From assembly GCF_040215725.1 (NCBI RefSeq), contig NZ_CP157967.1:2294001-2358000 (forward strand): a DNA stretch of 64,000 nucleotides. Reading direction: 5' to 3'. The position numbers were made by a program, and so were the translations under genes. The DNA is from Rhizobium sp. ZPR4. Lineage in GTDB: Bacteria; Pseudomonadota; Alphaproteobacteria; Rhizobiales; Rhizobiaceae. Shown in pieces: positions 24,714-32,615 of this stretch (position 1 is the stretch's first letter; the number at the start of each line of letters is the position of its first letter). A model generated the notes under the pieces. It searched no databases, was not told where the DNA came from, and worked only from the letters and a program-made list of their open reading frames with translations.

Positions 24714-26168
24714 ATGAGCACAGTCATCAAGGGTGGAACCATCGTCACGGCCGATCTGACCTATAAGGCAGACGTCAAGGTCGAAGGCGGCAAGATCGTC
24801 GAAATCGGGCAGAATCTGTCAGGCAACGAAGTGCTGGATGCCTCAGGCTGCTACGTCATGCCTGGCGGTATCGATCCGCATACGCATCTCGAAATGCCGT
24901 TCATGGGGACCTATTCCTCCGACGACTTCGAGAGCGGCACCCGCGCAGCCCTTGCCGGCGGCACCACGATGGTGGTGGATTTCGCGCTCCCCTCGCCCGG
25001 CCAGTCGCTGCTCGAAGCGCTTGATATGTGGGACAACAAGTCCACCCGCGCGACCTGCGACTATTCCTTCCACATGGCGATCACCTGGTGGGGCGAACAG
25101 GTTTTCAACGAGATGGAAGCCATCGTCCGCGACAAGGGCATCAACACCTTCAAGCACTTCATGGCCTATAAGGGCGCGCTGATGGTGGATGACGACGAAA
25201 TGTTCTCCTCCTTCCAGCGCTGCGCCGAGCTCGGCGCCTTGCCGCTCGTCCATGCCGAAAACGGTGATGTGGTCGCGCAGATGCAGGCAAAGCTTTTGGC
25301 CGAAGGCAATAATGGGCCGGAAGCGCATGCCTATTCCCGCCCGGCAGAAGTCGAGGGCGAGGCAACGAACCGCGCCATCATGATCGCCGATATGGCGGGT
25401 TCGCCGGTCTATATCGTCCATACCTCCTGCGAGCAGGCCCACGAAGCCATCCGCCGCGCCCGCCAGAAGGGTATGCGCGTCTATGGCGAACCGCTGATCC
25501 AGCACCTGACGCTCGACGAAAGCGAATATGCAAATGCGGATTGGGATCACGCCGCCCGCCGCGTCATGTCGCCGCCCTTCCGCAACAAGCAGCATCAGGA
25601 CAGCCTCTGGGCCGGTCTTGCCTCCGGCTCGCTACAGGTGGTCGCAACCGACCACTGCGCGTTTACAACCGAGCAGAAGCGCTTCGGCCTCAACGACTTC
25701 ACCAAGATCCCGAACGGCACCGGCGGCCTCGAGGATCGCATGCCGATGCTCTGGACTTACGGCGTCAACACCGGCCGCCTGACGATGAACGAATTCGTCG
25801 CCGTCACCTCGACCAACATCGCCAAAATCCTCAACGTCTATCCGAAGAAGGGCGCGATCCTCGTCGGCGCCGACGCCGATATCGTCGTCTGGGACCCGAA
25901 GCGCTCGAAAACCATCACCGCCAAGGTGCAGCAGTCGGCGATCGACTACAACGTCTTCGAGGGCAAGGAAGTGACGGGCCTGCCGCGCTATACGCTGACG
26001 CGCGGCATCGTCGCCATCGAGGAAGGCACGGTCAAGACCAGGGAGGGCCACGGCGAGTTCGTCAAGCGCGACCCCTTCACCGCCGTCAACCGGGCACTTT
26101 CCACCTGGAAAGAAGTCACAGCGCCGCGCAAGGTGCAGCGCAGCGGCATCCCCGCCAGCGGGGTATGA
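24714..26168 (+). CDS. hydA: Dihydropyrimidinase (hydantoinase)
   Basis: A 484-residue amidohydrolase-superfamily enzyme. The metal-binding HTHLEM motif is near residues 58-63 and the bridging lysine is probably in FKHFMAYKGAL near 145-155. Further metal ligands are in LPLVHAENGD and YIVHTSCEQA, with the catalytic aspartate in ATDHCAFT. It opens dihydrouracil or dihydrothymine to the N-carbamoyl beta-amino acid, the second step after PreTA. Length is normal. Confidence 0.94.
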   Translation: MSTVIKGGTIVTADLTYKADVKVEGGKIVEIGQNLSGNEVLDASGCYVMPGGIDPHTHLEMPFMGTYSSDDFESGTRAALAGGTTMVVDFALPSPGQSLLEALDMWDNKSTRATCDYSFHMAITWWGEQVFNEMEAIVRDKGINTFKHFMAYKGALMVDDDEMFSSFQRCAELGALPLVHAENGDVVAQMQAKLLAEGNNGPEAHAYSRPAEVEGEATNRAIMIADMAGSPVYIVHTSCEQAHEAIRRARQKGMRVYGEPLIQHLTLDESEYANADWDHAARRVMSPPFRNKQHQDSLWAGLASGSLQVVATDHCAFTTEQKRFGLNDFTKIPNGTGGLEDRMPMLWTYGVNTGRLTMNEFVAVTSTNIAKILNVYPKKGAILVGADADIVVWDPKRSKTITAKVQQSAIDYNVFEGKEVTGLPRYTLTRGIVAIEEGTVKTREGHGEFVKRDPFTAVNRALSTWKEVTAPRKVQRSGIPASGV

Positions 26169-26201
26169 CGCTTGGGCACGGCGCTTCGGCTCATCGGCCG
26201 C

Positions 26202-26307
26202 CTAGAGCAATTTCAGGAAAAGTGCGTAGCGGTTTTCCGTCCGGAATTGCGTAAAAACAAAGGGATAGAGCATTTTCGCGATTCGAAGAAAAACGAAACG
26301 GCTCTAG
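26202..26307. repeat. Rhizobial palindromic intergenic repeat
   Basis: The 106-base element is bounded by inverted ends CTAGAGC (26202-26208) and GCTCTAG (26301-26307) and contains internal partial hairpins (AGGAAAA...TTTTCC and GCAATT...AATTGC). I recognise this kind of sequence as a dispersed repeat common between rhizobial genes. Its right end supplies the stop codon of the cupin gene (26304-26306). Confidence 0.7.
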
Positions 26308-26717
26308 CGCGGCACATACCGCTCCAGATCCGGCAGCAGGACCACGCTTTCCTGCTCGTTCGGGTCGGTGCGGGCGATGACCGCTGTCGCCGGCCGATCG
26401 CTGAGATTCGCCGGAAGATGCGGAATGCCGGCCGGAATATAGAACATCTCGCCCTCGCGAACGATGACATGCTCTTCCAGCCGCTCGCCGAACCAGCAAT
26501 GCGTCTCACCCGAAATCGCGTAGATCGCTGTCTCATGCGAGGCGTGAAGATGCGCTTTGGCACGAGCGCCCGGCGGGATGGTCAAAAGATGCATGCAAAT
26601 CCCCGTCGAGCCCACTGTCTCGGCGGCAATCCCTTCGAAATAGCTGAAGCCCTGTTTTCCGGCATAGGTGCCGCCGGGCCGCACGATACGGCAGGTGGGC
26701 TTCGATGAGACACTCAT
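26304..26717 (-). CDS. Cupin-domain protein
   Basis: A 137-residue protein with a single cupin barrel. Metal-site motifs are HLHASHETAIYAISGE (about 69-84) and FYIPAGIPHLPAN (about 100-112). ATG 26717 follows GGGGAG and removes an implausible 58-residue cysteine-rich leader present in the longer frame. It is convergent with hydA and divergent from the ABC importer. No substrate can be assigned; a role in pyrimidine use is only suggested by location. Confidence 0.82.
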   Translation of the reverse strand: MSVSSKPTCRIVRPGGTYAGKQGFSYFEGIAAETVGSTGICMHLLTIPPGARAKAHLHASHETAIYAISGETHCWFGERLEEHVIVREGEMFYIPAGIPHLPANLSDRPATAVIARTDPNEQESVVLLPDLERYVPR

Positions 26718-26841
26718 GGCATTGCTCCCCTCGGTCCGGCAGCCACAAGGCGCTCTCGCCTTTCCGGACTGCGGCAATGCCAAACAGGATAACACGCAAT
26801 CCGCCCCAACCATGCGGCGAAAACAGGACTGGTAGGTGTTA

Positions 26842-27633
26842 ATGACGTTATCCGCTTCCTCCGTCGTCTCCGCGCGGAATCTCTGTCTCACCTACAATAC
26901 GAACGATGGGCCGGTGCATGCGCTGAGCAATGTCGATCTCGATGTTCGCAAGGGCGATTTCGTCTCCTTCATCGGCCCTTCCGGCTGCGGCAAGACCACG
27001 TTCCTGCGCGTCATCGCCGATCTCGAGCGCAAGACATCGGGCGATATCAGCGTCAATGGCATGTCGCCGGAAGATGCCCGCAAGGCTCGTGCCTACGGCT
27101 ACGTCTTTCAGGCTGCGGCCCTCTATCCCTGGCGCACGATCGAGAAGAACATCGCCCTGCCGCTTGAGATCATGGGCTATGACCGGGATGAGCAGGCCAA
27201 GCGCATCGCCCGGACGCTGGAACTCGTCAATCTCAATGGCTTCGAACATAAGTTTCCCTGGCAGCTGTCCGGCGGCATGCAGCAGCGTGCCTCGATCGCC
27301 CGCGCGCTAGCCTTCGATGCCGATTTGCTGCTGATGGACGAGCCCTTCGGCGCGCTTGACGAAATCGTCCGCGACCACCTGAACGAACAGCTTCTGAAGC
27401 TGTGGAAGCAGACGAACAAGACCATCTGCTTCGTCACCCACTCCATACCGGAAGCGGTCTACCTCTCCACCAAGATCGTGGTCATGTCGCCGCGGCCGGG
27501 CCGCGTCACCGATGTCATCGAATCGACGCTTCCGGCGGAGCGACCGCTCGGCATTCGCGAAACACCGGAATTTCTCGAAATCGCCCACCGCGTCCGGGAA
27601 GGCTTGCGGGCCGGACACAGCTACGAGGAATAG
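26842..27633 (+). CDS. ABC transporter ATP-binding protein (SsuB/TauB type)
   Basis: A 263-residue ATPase. Walker A is GPSGCGKTT near residues 45-53, the signature is LSGGMQQRASIARAL near 142-156, and Walker B with D-loop is LLLMDEPFGALD near 162-173. The class imports sulfonates, nitrate, pyrimidine precursors and similar small molecules. It heads an operon with two permeases and a THI5/NMT1-like binding protein. Position next to dihydropyrimidinase suggests a pyrimidine or hydantoin importer. Confidence 0.9.
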   Translation: MTLSASSVVSARNLCLTYNTNDGPVHALSNVDLDVRKGDFVSFIGPSGCGKTTFLRVIADLERKTSGDISVNGMSPEDARKARAYGYVFQAAALYPWRTIEKNIALPLEIMGYDRDEQAKRIARTLELVNLNGFEHKFPWQLSGGMQQRASIARALAFDADLLLMDEPFGALDEIVRDHLNEQLLKLWKQTNKTICFVTHSIPEAVYLSTKIVVMSPRPGRVTDVIESTLPAERPLGIRETPEFLEIAHRVREGLRAGHSYEE

Positions 27634-27642
27634 GATTAGGCC

Positions 27643-27978
27643 ATGAACCCGCAATTCCTCCTGTGGCTCGTTGGCGCGATGGCGATCTTCATCAGCGGTG
27701 CAACCGCCTCGCGCGCCTACATCGCCAACAACAACATGTTGGTGCTGATCCTGTCGCTCGCGCTCTATTGCGTCGGCAATCTGATGATGGTGCGGCTGAT
27801 GCGCGAGGGCGGGCTTGGCCTGGCGATCTCTGCCTCCTCCATCGCGCAGCTCGTCGTCGTCAACGTCATCGCCTTCATCGTCTTTGGTGAGCGGCTGAGC
27901 CTGCAGCAGCTTGCCGGCGTAGGCCTTGGCATCGTCGCCATGATCCTCATGCTGCTTCCAACGCAAGGAAGGGCATGA
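27643..27978 (+). CDS. Small four-helix membrane protein (EamA/SMR-like half)
   Basis: A 111-residue protein made almost wholly of four membrane helices (about 7-24, 32-50, 60-80 and 87-105). The pattern FGERLSLQQLAGVGLGIVAM near the end is typical of half-size drug/metabolite transporters. It sits between the ATPase and the first permease, ten bases after one and overlapping the other, so it is co-expressed with the importer. Such a component is not standard in this ABC class; its role is unknown. Confidence 0.72.
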   Translation: MNPQFLLWLVGAMAIFISGATASRAYIANNNMLVLILSLALYCVGNLMMVRLMREGGLGLAISASSIAQLVVVNVIAFIVFGERLSLQQLAGVGLGIVAMILMLLPTQGRA

Positions 27979-28868
27979 GCATGGAGAAGGAACAGTTCTT
28001 CAAGCACAAGTTCCTGCCGATCACGACCATCGTGCTGGCGATCATCCTGCTCTGGTACGTCTTCGCCATCATCCTCAACGCACCGTTCCAGCGCGATATG
28101 GATCGGCGCGGCAATGTCAGCCCGACGACGGTGGAATTCATCGGCAAGACGCTGTCACAGCCGAAGCCGACTCTGCCTGCGCCACATCAGGTTGCGCAGA
28201 ATGTTTTCGAAAACACCTTCTTGCGGGTGCCCACAAGCAATCGCAGTCTGGTGTACAACGCTTGGGTGACGCTGGCTCCGACGGCTCTTGGCTTTGCTTT
28301 CGGCACAATCCTCGGCGTACTCTTCGCAGTGGGCATCGTTCATCTCGTCGCGCTCGACCGCAGCCTGATGCCCTGGATCATCGCGTCGCAAACGATCCCG
28401 ATCCTGGCCATAGCGCCGACGATCATCGTCGTCTTCAGTGCGCTTGGGATAGACGGGCTGATCCCCAAGGCGCTGATTTCCACCTATCTGTCGTTCTTCC
28501 CGGTCACCGTCGGCATGACGAAGGGCCTGCGCTCGCCGGAGATCATGCATCTCGACCTGATGCGCACCTATAATGCCAGCAGCTGGCAAACCTTCTGGAA
28601 GCTGCGCGTGCCGGCCTCGATCCCCTTCCTCTTCACCTCGATGAAGGTCGCAATCGCCGCAAGTCTCGTCGGAACGATCGTCGGCGAGCTGCCGACGGGC
28701 GCGGTCGCCGGCATCGGCGCAAAGCTCTTGGCAGGCTCCTATTACAGCCAGACGATCGACATATGGGCAGCGCTGGTCGCCGGCTCCGTCCTCGCGGCAA
28801 TTCTCGTCGGCATCGTCAGCGTCGCCGCCCGCATCGTCGAGCGCTCGATGGGAGGCAGAACGGCATGA
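27975..28868 (+). CDS. ABC transporter permease (SsuC type)
   Basis: A 297-residue permease with about six membrane helices. The family core is visible: ASQTIPILAIAPTIIVVFSA, then MRTYNASSWQTFWKLRVPAS, the EAA-like loop. It overlaps the preceding small gene by four bases and the next permease by four bases (ATGA), so translation is coupled. With the second permease it would form a heterodimeric channel, unlike the homodimer of SsuABC. Confidence 0.9.
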   Translation: MSMEKEQFFKHKFLPITTIVLAIILLWYVFAIILNAPFQRDMDRRGNVSPTTVEFIGKTLSQPKPTLPAPHQVAQNVFENTFLRVPTSNRSLVYNAWVTLAPTALGFAFGTILGVLFAVGIVHLVALDRSLMPWIIASQTIPILAIAPTIIVVFSALGIDGLIPKALISTYLSFFPVTVGMTKGLRSPEIMHLDLMRTYNASSWQTFWKLRVPASIPFLFTSMKVAIAASLVGTIVGELPTGAVAGIGAKLLAGSYYSQTIDIWAALVAGSVLAAILVGIVSVAARIVERSMGGRTA

Positions 28869-29998
28869 GATCCTTTCATTTCTCCTGGCAGGGCGTCCTT
28901 GCCATTCTTCTCTGTCTTTTGGCGATCCCCGCATTGCCGCTGCTTGCAGCCGATGCCGCGGCACCCGTCAGCAGCGGCACGAACTTCGTCATATTCGTTC
29001 TCATAGCCGCTGCCGCTGCCCTCTCCTTCATGCGTCTCTCCGAGGAGCTGAGTGCTGCGACCCTCTTCTTCGGCGCGCATGCGGCGGCATGGCTGTTGCT
29101 TGCGGGAATTTCCGGCAATGAAGGCAAGGCGCAAGCGTCCTTCTTCATTCTGATCGCCGCCGCCTGGTTGCTGGCCTGGCGCTGCGTTTCCGTCCTGTCA
29201 TCGATGCGCTCGCACTCGACCGCCAGCAACTATACGCTGCGGCTGCTGATCCCGGCGATTTTCGGCATATGGATATTGATCATCTGGGAAGCGGTCACCC
29301 GCGGCGCCGGCGTTTCCCTGGTTCTGCTGCCGCCGCCGAGCGCCATCGGCGCCCGGATCGCCAACTCCTTGCCGACGCTCTGGATCGATGTGCGCCAGAC
29401 GATCCTCACCGCTGTCCTCATCGGCTACATCATTGGCTGCGCCAGCGGTTTCATCGTCGCCATTCTGGCCGACCGCTTCGCCTTCCTGCGCCGCGGCCTG
29501 CTGCCGATCGGTAATTTCGTCTCGGCCCTGCCGATCATCGGCGTCGCGCCGATCATGGTTATGTGGTTCGGATTCGACTGGCAATCCAAGGCCGCCGTCG
29601 TCGTCATAATGACCTTCTTCCCGATGCTGGTGAACACGGTGACTGGCCTTGCCGCCGCCGGCAACATGGAACGCGACCTGATGCGCACCTACGCATCGAG
29701 CTATTGGCAGACGCTCTTCAAGCTGCGTCTGCCGGCTGCCGCTCCCTTTATTTTCAATGCGCTGAAGATCAACTCGACCCTGGCGATGATTGGTGCCATC
29801 GTGGCGGAGTTCTTCGGCACGCCCATGTCGGGCATGGGCTTTCGCATTTCAACCGAAAACGGTCGGTTGAACCTCGACATGGTCTGGGCCGAGATCGCGG
29901 TTGCCGCGGTTGCAGGTTCCGTTTTCTACGGTATCGTCGCCATCATCGAACGAATGGTGACGTTCTGGCATCCGTCTATCCGCGGTGGGCAGACGTAA
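28865..29998 (+). CDS. ABC transporter permease with N-terminal membrane extension
   Basis: A 377-residue permease. About 125 extra residues with three or four hydrophobic helices precede the standard domain, which has LPIGNFVSALPIIGVAPIMV and MRTYASSYWQTLFKLRLPAA. ATG 28865 overlaps the stop of the first permease; the longer upstream frame from 28763 is an overlap artefact. It partners the permease at 27975. Confidence 0.9.
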   Translation: MRSFHFSWQGVLAILLCLLAIPALPLLAADAAAPVSSGTNFVIFVLIAAAAALSFMRLSEELSAATLFFGAHAAAWLLLAGISGNEGKAQASFFILIAAAWLLAWRCVSVLSSMRSHSTASNYTLRLLIPAIFGIWILIIWEAVTRGAGVSLVLLPPPSAIGARIANSLPTLWIDVRQTILTAVLIGYIIGCASGFIVAILADRFAFLRRGLLPIGNFVSALPIIGVAPIMVMWFGFDWQSKAAVVVIMTFFPMLVNTVTGLAAAGNMERDLMRTYASSYWQTLFKLRLPAAAPFIFNALKINSTLAMIGAIVAEFFGTPMSGMGFRISTENGRLNLDMVWAEIAVAAVAGSVFYGIVAIIERMVTFWHPSIRGGQT

Positions 29999-30054
29999 TC
30001 CAGGATCCCTTCCAAGGGATCGAGGCATAACTCCAGAGGGAAAAGGGTGAAGAT

Positions 30055-31023
30055 ATGAAAAAAATAATGTTTGCATTGATGGCAAGCGCCATGACGCTTG
30101 CCGCCACCCAGGCCGCGATGGCGGCGGACAAGGTGACCCTGCAGCTGAAATGGGTGGCCCAGGCTCAGTTCGGCGGCTACTTCGTCGCCAAAGACAAGGG
30201 CTTCTATAAGGAAGAAGGCCTCGATGTCGATATCAAGGCGGGCGGGCCTGATATCGCTCCGGAGCAGGTAATCGCCGGCGGCGGCGCCGACGTGATCGTC
30301 GACTGGATGGGCGGTGCGCTGGTTGCCCGCGAAAAGGGCGTGCCGCTCATCAACATCGCCCAGCCCTTCGAAAAATCCGGTCTGGAGCTGATCTGCCCGA
30401 AGGACGGCCCAGTCAAGACGGAGAAGGATTTCAAGGGTCACACCCTCGGCGTCTGGTTCTATGGCAACGAATATCCCTTCTTCGCCTGGATGCATAAGCT
30501 CGGCCTGAAGACCGACGGCGGCAAGGATGGCGTCAACGTTCTGAAGCAGAGCTTCGACGTGCAGCCCCTCGTCCAGAAGCAGGCCGACTGCATTTCCGTC
30601 ATGACCTATAACGAGTACTGGCAGGCGATCGATGCCGGCTTCAAGGCCGAAGACCTGACCGTCTTCAACTACACCAAGCTCGGCAACGACCTTCTGGAAG
30701 ACGGCCTCTACGTCAAGGAAGACAAGCTGAAGGATGCGAAGTTCAAGGCCGACATGGTGAAGTTCGTCCGTGCTTCGCTGAAGGGCTGGAAATATGCCGT
30801 CGAGCATCCGGATGAAGCCGCCGAAATCGTCATGGACAATGGCGGCCAGGATGAAAACCACCAGAAGCGCATGGCAGGCGAAGTCGCCAAGCTGATCGGC
30901 AACGGCAAGCTCGACATGAAGACCTATGACCGTACGGTCGAAGCCTTGCTCGATCAGAAGATCATCAACAAGAAGCCGACTGGCGCCTACACGCACGAAA
31001 TCACCGACGCCGCTCTGAAATAG
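30055..31023 (+). CDS. THI5/NMT1-like periplasmic substrate-binding protein
   Basis: A 322-residue binding protein. The signal peptide (MKKIMFALMASAMTLAATQA) is cleaved near AMAA at 21-24. The mature part opens VTLQLKWVAQAQFGGYFVAK, followed by KGFYKEEGLDVDIKAGGPD, the ThiY/SsuA-type pattern. The family binds pyrimidine-like or sulfonate ligands; context favours a pyrimidine, hydantoin or related base. It is the last gene of the importer operon and ends before a strong terminator. Confidence 0.88.
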   Translation: MKKIMFALMASAMTLAATQAAMAADKVTLQLKWVAQAQFGGYFVAKDKGFYKEEGLDVDIKAGGPDIAPEQVIAGGGADVIVDWMGGALVAREKGVPLINIAQPFEKSGLELICPKDGPVKTEKDFKGHTLGVWFYGNEYPFFAWMHKLGLKTDGGKDGVNVLKQSFDVQPLVQKQADCISVMTYNEYWQAIDAGFKAEDLTVFNYTKLGNDLLEDGLYVKEDKLKDAKFKADMVKFVRASLKGWKYAVEHPDEAAEIVMDNGGQDENHQKRMAGEVAKLIGNGKLDMKTYDRTVEALLDQKIINKKPTGAYTHEITDAALK

Positions 31024-31047
31024 TCTCAGGGCACGTCAAATCATGGA

Positions 31048-31081
31048 AACGCGCGGAGCTTCCGGTCCCGCGCGTTTTTTT
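31048..31081 (+). terminator. Rho-independent terminator
   Basis: A 9-bp stem (AACGCGCGG at 31048-31056 with CCGCGCGTT at 31068-31076) runs straight into a seven-T tract. It ends the importer operon. Confidence 0.9.
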
Positions 31082-31411
31082 CATTTTGTAACAGCAGCAA
31101 CAAAAGGCTGGCTTTCTCGCGGCAATTGCCTGAAAAGCCGTCGACCATCAACTATTCGAATGCAGACATCACAATGCCGTGATTGCTTCGCAAGGTTGCG
31201 AGCGATAGAAATACCCGCGAAATCATTTTCTCGTGATCTTGCGAAAATTGAAAACCGCTCCCATCTACAGGGGCGATTTTAGGATGAGGAACCTGCAGGC
31301 ATGACGGATATAGATCCGCCGGGGAAGCCGGCTCGCATGCAGTGATCCCCCGTGTTCGCGACGGAAAGTAGCGAAATCCCTTTGACCAAAGGCCGAACTG
31401 GAACCGCACGC
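31082..31411. other. Intergenic region before efflux genes
   Basis: This stretch of about 330 bases holds no convincing gene, repeat or recognisable operator. It should contain the promoter of the RND efflux pair, but I cannot place one with confidence. Confidence 0.5.
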
Positions 31412-32602
31412 ATGGCCCTCACGCCGTTTAGACTTCTGAGCACGACTGCCATCCTGCTTTCCCTGCTGGCCGCACCCGCCGCCTTGGCAGAGCAGCCCGC
31501 CGTCACCACGCCGAAACAGAACCTGCCTGCAATCGTCATCACCACAGCCACGATGCGCCACCTGACCGACAAAGTCGTCGCGACCGGCACGGTGAAGGCC
31601 GTCGAAGAAGTTTATATCCAGCCGCAGGTGGACGGTCTCTCGATCCGCTCGCTGAATGCCGATGTCGGCGACAAGGTCGAAGCCGACAGCACGCTCGCCA
31701 CGCTGAACGATGACGCGCTGATCCTGCAAAAGAGCCAGATGCAGGCGACGCGGGCCAAGGGCGAGGCAAGCCTTGCGCAGCTGCACGCACAACTCACCGA
31801 AGCCCGCGCCAATGCGGAAGAGGCCGAATTGCAGCGCGTCCGCGCCGTTGCGATGGGCGCCAAGGGCACGATGTCGACCTCCTCGGTGGAGCAGGCCAAT
31901 GCTTCGGCCGCCGCCAACAAGGCGCGCGTGGTTTCCGCCGAGCAGGCAATCGCCGTTGCCGAGGCCGACCTGAAAGTCACCGATAGCCAGATCGCCGACA
32001 CGGACCTGAAGCTCGCCCGCACCGGCATCAAGACCCCGGTCGCCGGCACCGTCGCCTCGCGTAATGCTCGCGTCGGCGCCATAGCCAACGGCAATGGCGA
32101 CCCGCTTTTCACCATCATCCGCGACAGCCAGCTCGAGCTCGTGGTCGATGTCTCCGAGAGTGACATCACCAGGATCTCGACCGGGCAGAAGGCCTTGATC
32201 GCGCTTTCCGGCAGCCGCGAAAAGCTTGCCGGAACCGTTCGTCTTGTTGCCCCGATCGTCGATCCCGTCACCCGCCTCGGTGCGGTGCATATCACGATCG
32301 ACGACGGCGAGAAGGCTCGCGCCGGCATGTATGGCAGCGCCGAGATCATCATTCGTCAGGAAGATGGCGTCGCGCTGCCGCTGACGGCGGTCAACAGCGA
32401 GGAAAACGGTTCTTCCGCCCGCAAGGTCGAAAATGGCGTGGTCAAGTTCGTGACTGTCGAGACCGGCATTCAGGACGCAGGCTATGTCGAGATCGTCAAG
32501 GGCCTGAAAGCCGGTGACGAAGTCGTGGCCAAAGCTGGTGCCTATGTTCGCGACGGCGATCACATCACGCCCGTGCGCGACGCGTCGCAAGCCTCCAACT
32601 GA
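31412..32602 (+). CDS. RND efflux periplasmic adaptor (membrane fusion protein)
   Basis: A 396-residue HlyD/AcrA-type adaptor. ATG 31412 opens a signal peptide (MALTPFRLLSTTAILLSLLA) cleaved near ALA at about 27. A lipoyl half (GTVKAVEEVYIQPQVDGLSI), a coiled coil of about 80 residues rich in Ala/Glu, the second lipoyl half (ARTGIKTPVAGTVASRNARV) and beta-barrel domains follow. No lipobox cysteine is seen. It links the inner-membrane pump encoded next to an outer-membrane channel not in this window. The substrate is unknown. Confidence 0.9.
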   Translation: MALTPFRLLSTTAILLSLLAAPAALAEQPAVTTPKQNLPAIVITTATMRHLTDKVVATGTVKAVEEVYIQPQVDGLSIRSLNADVGDKVEADSTLATLNDDALILQKSQMQATRAKGEASLAQLHAQLTEARANAEEAELQRVRAVAMGAKGTMSTSSVEQANASAAANKARVVSAEQAIAVAEADLKVTDSQIADTDLKLARTGIKTPVAGTVASRNARVGAIANGNGDPLFTIIRDSQLELVVDVSESDITRISTGQKALIALSGSREKLAGTVRLVAPIVDPVTRLGAVHITIDDGEKARAGMYGSAEIIIRQEDGVALPLTAVNSEENGSSARKVENGVVKFVTVETGIQDAGYVEIVKGLKAGDEVVAKAGAYVRDGDHITPVRDASQASN

Positions 32603-32615
32603 ACGAGACGGCAAG

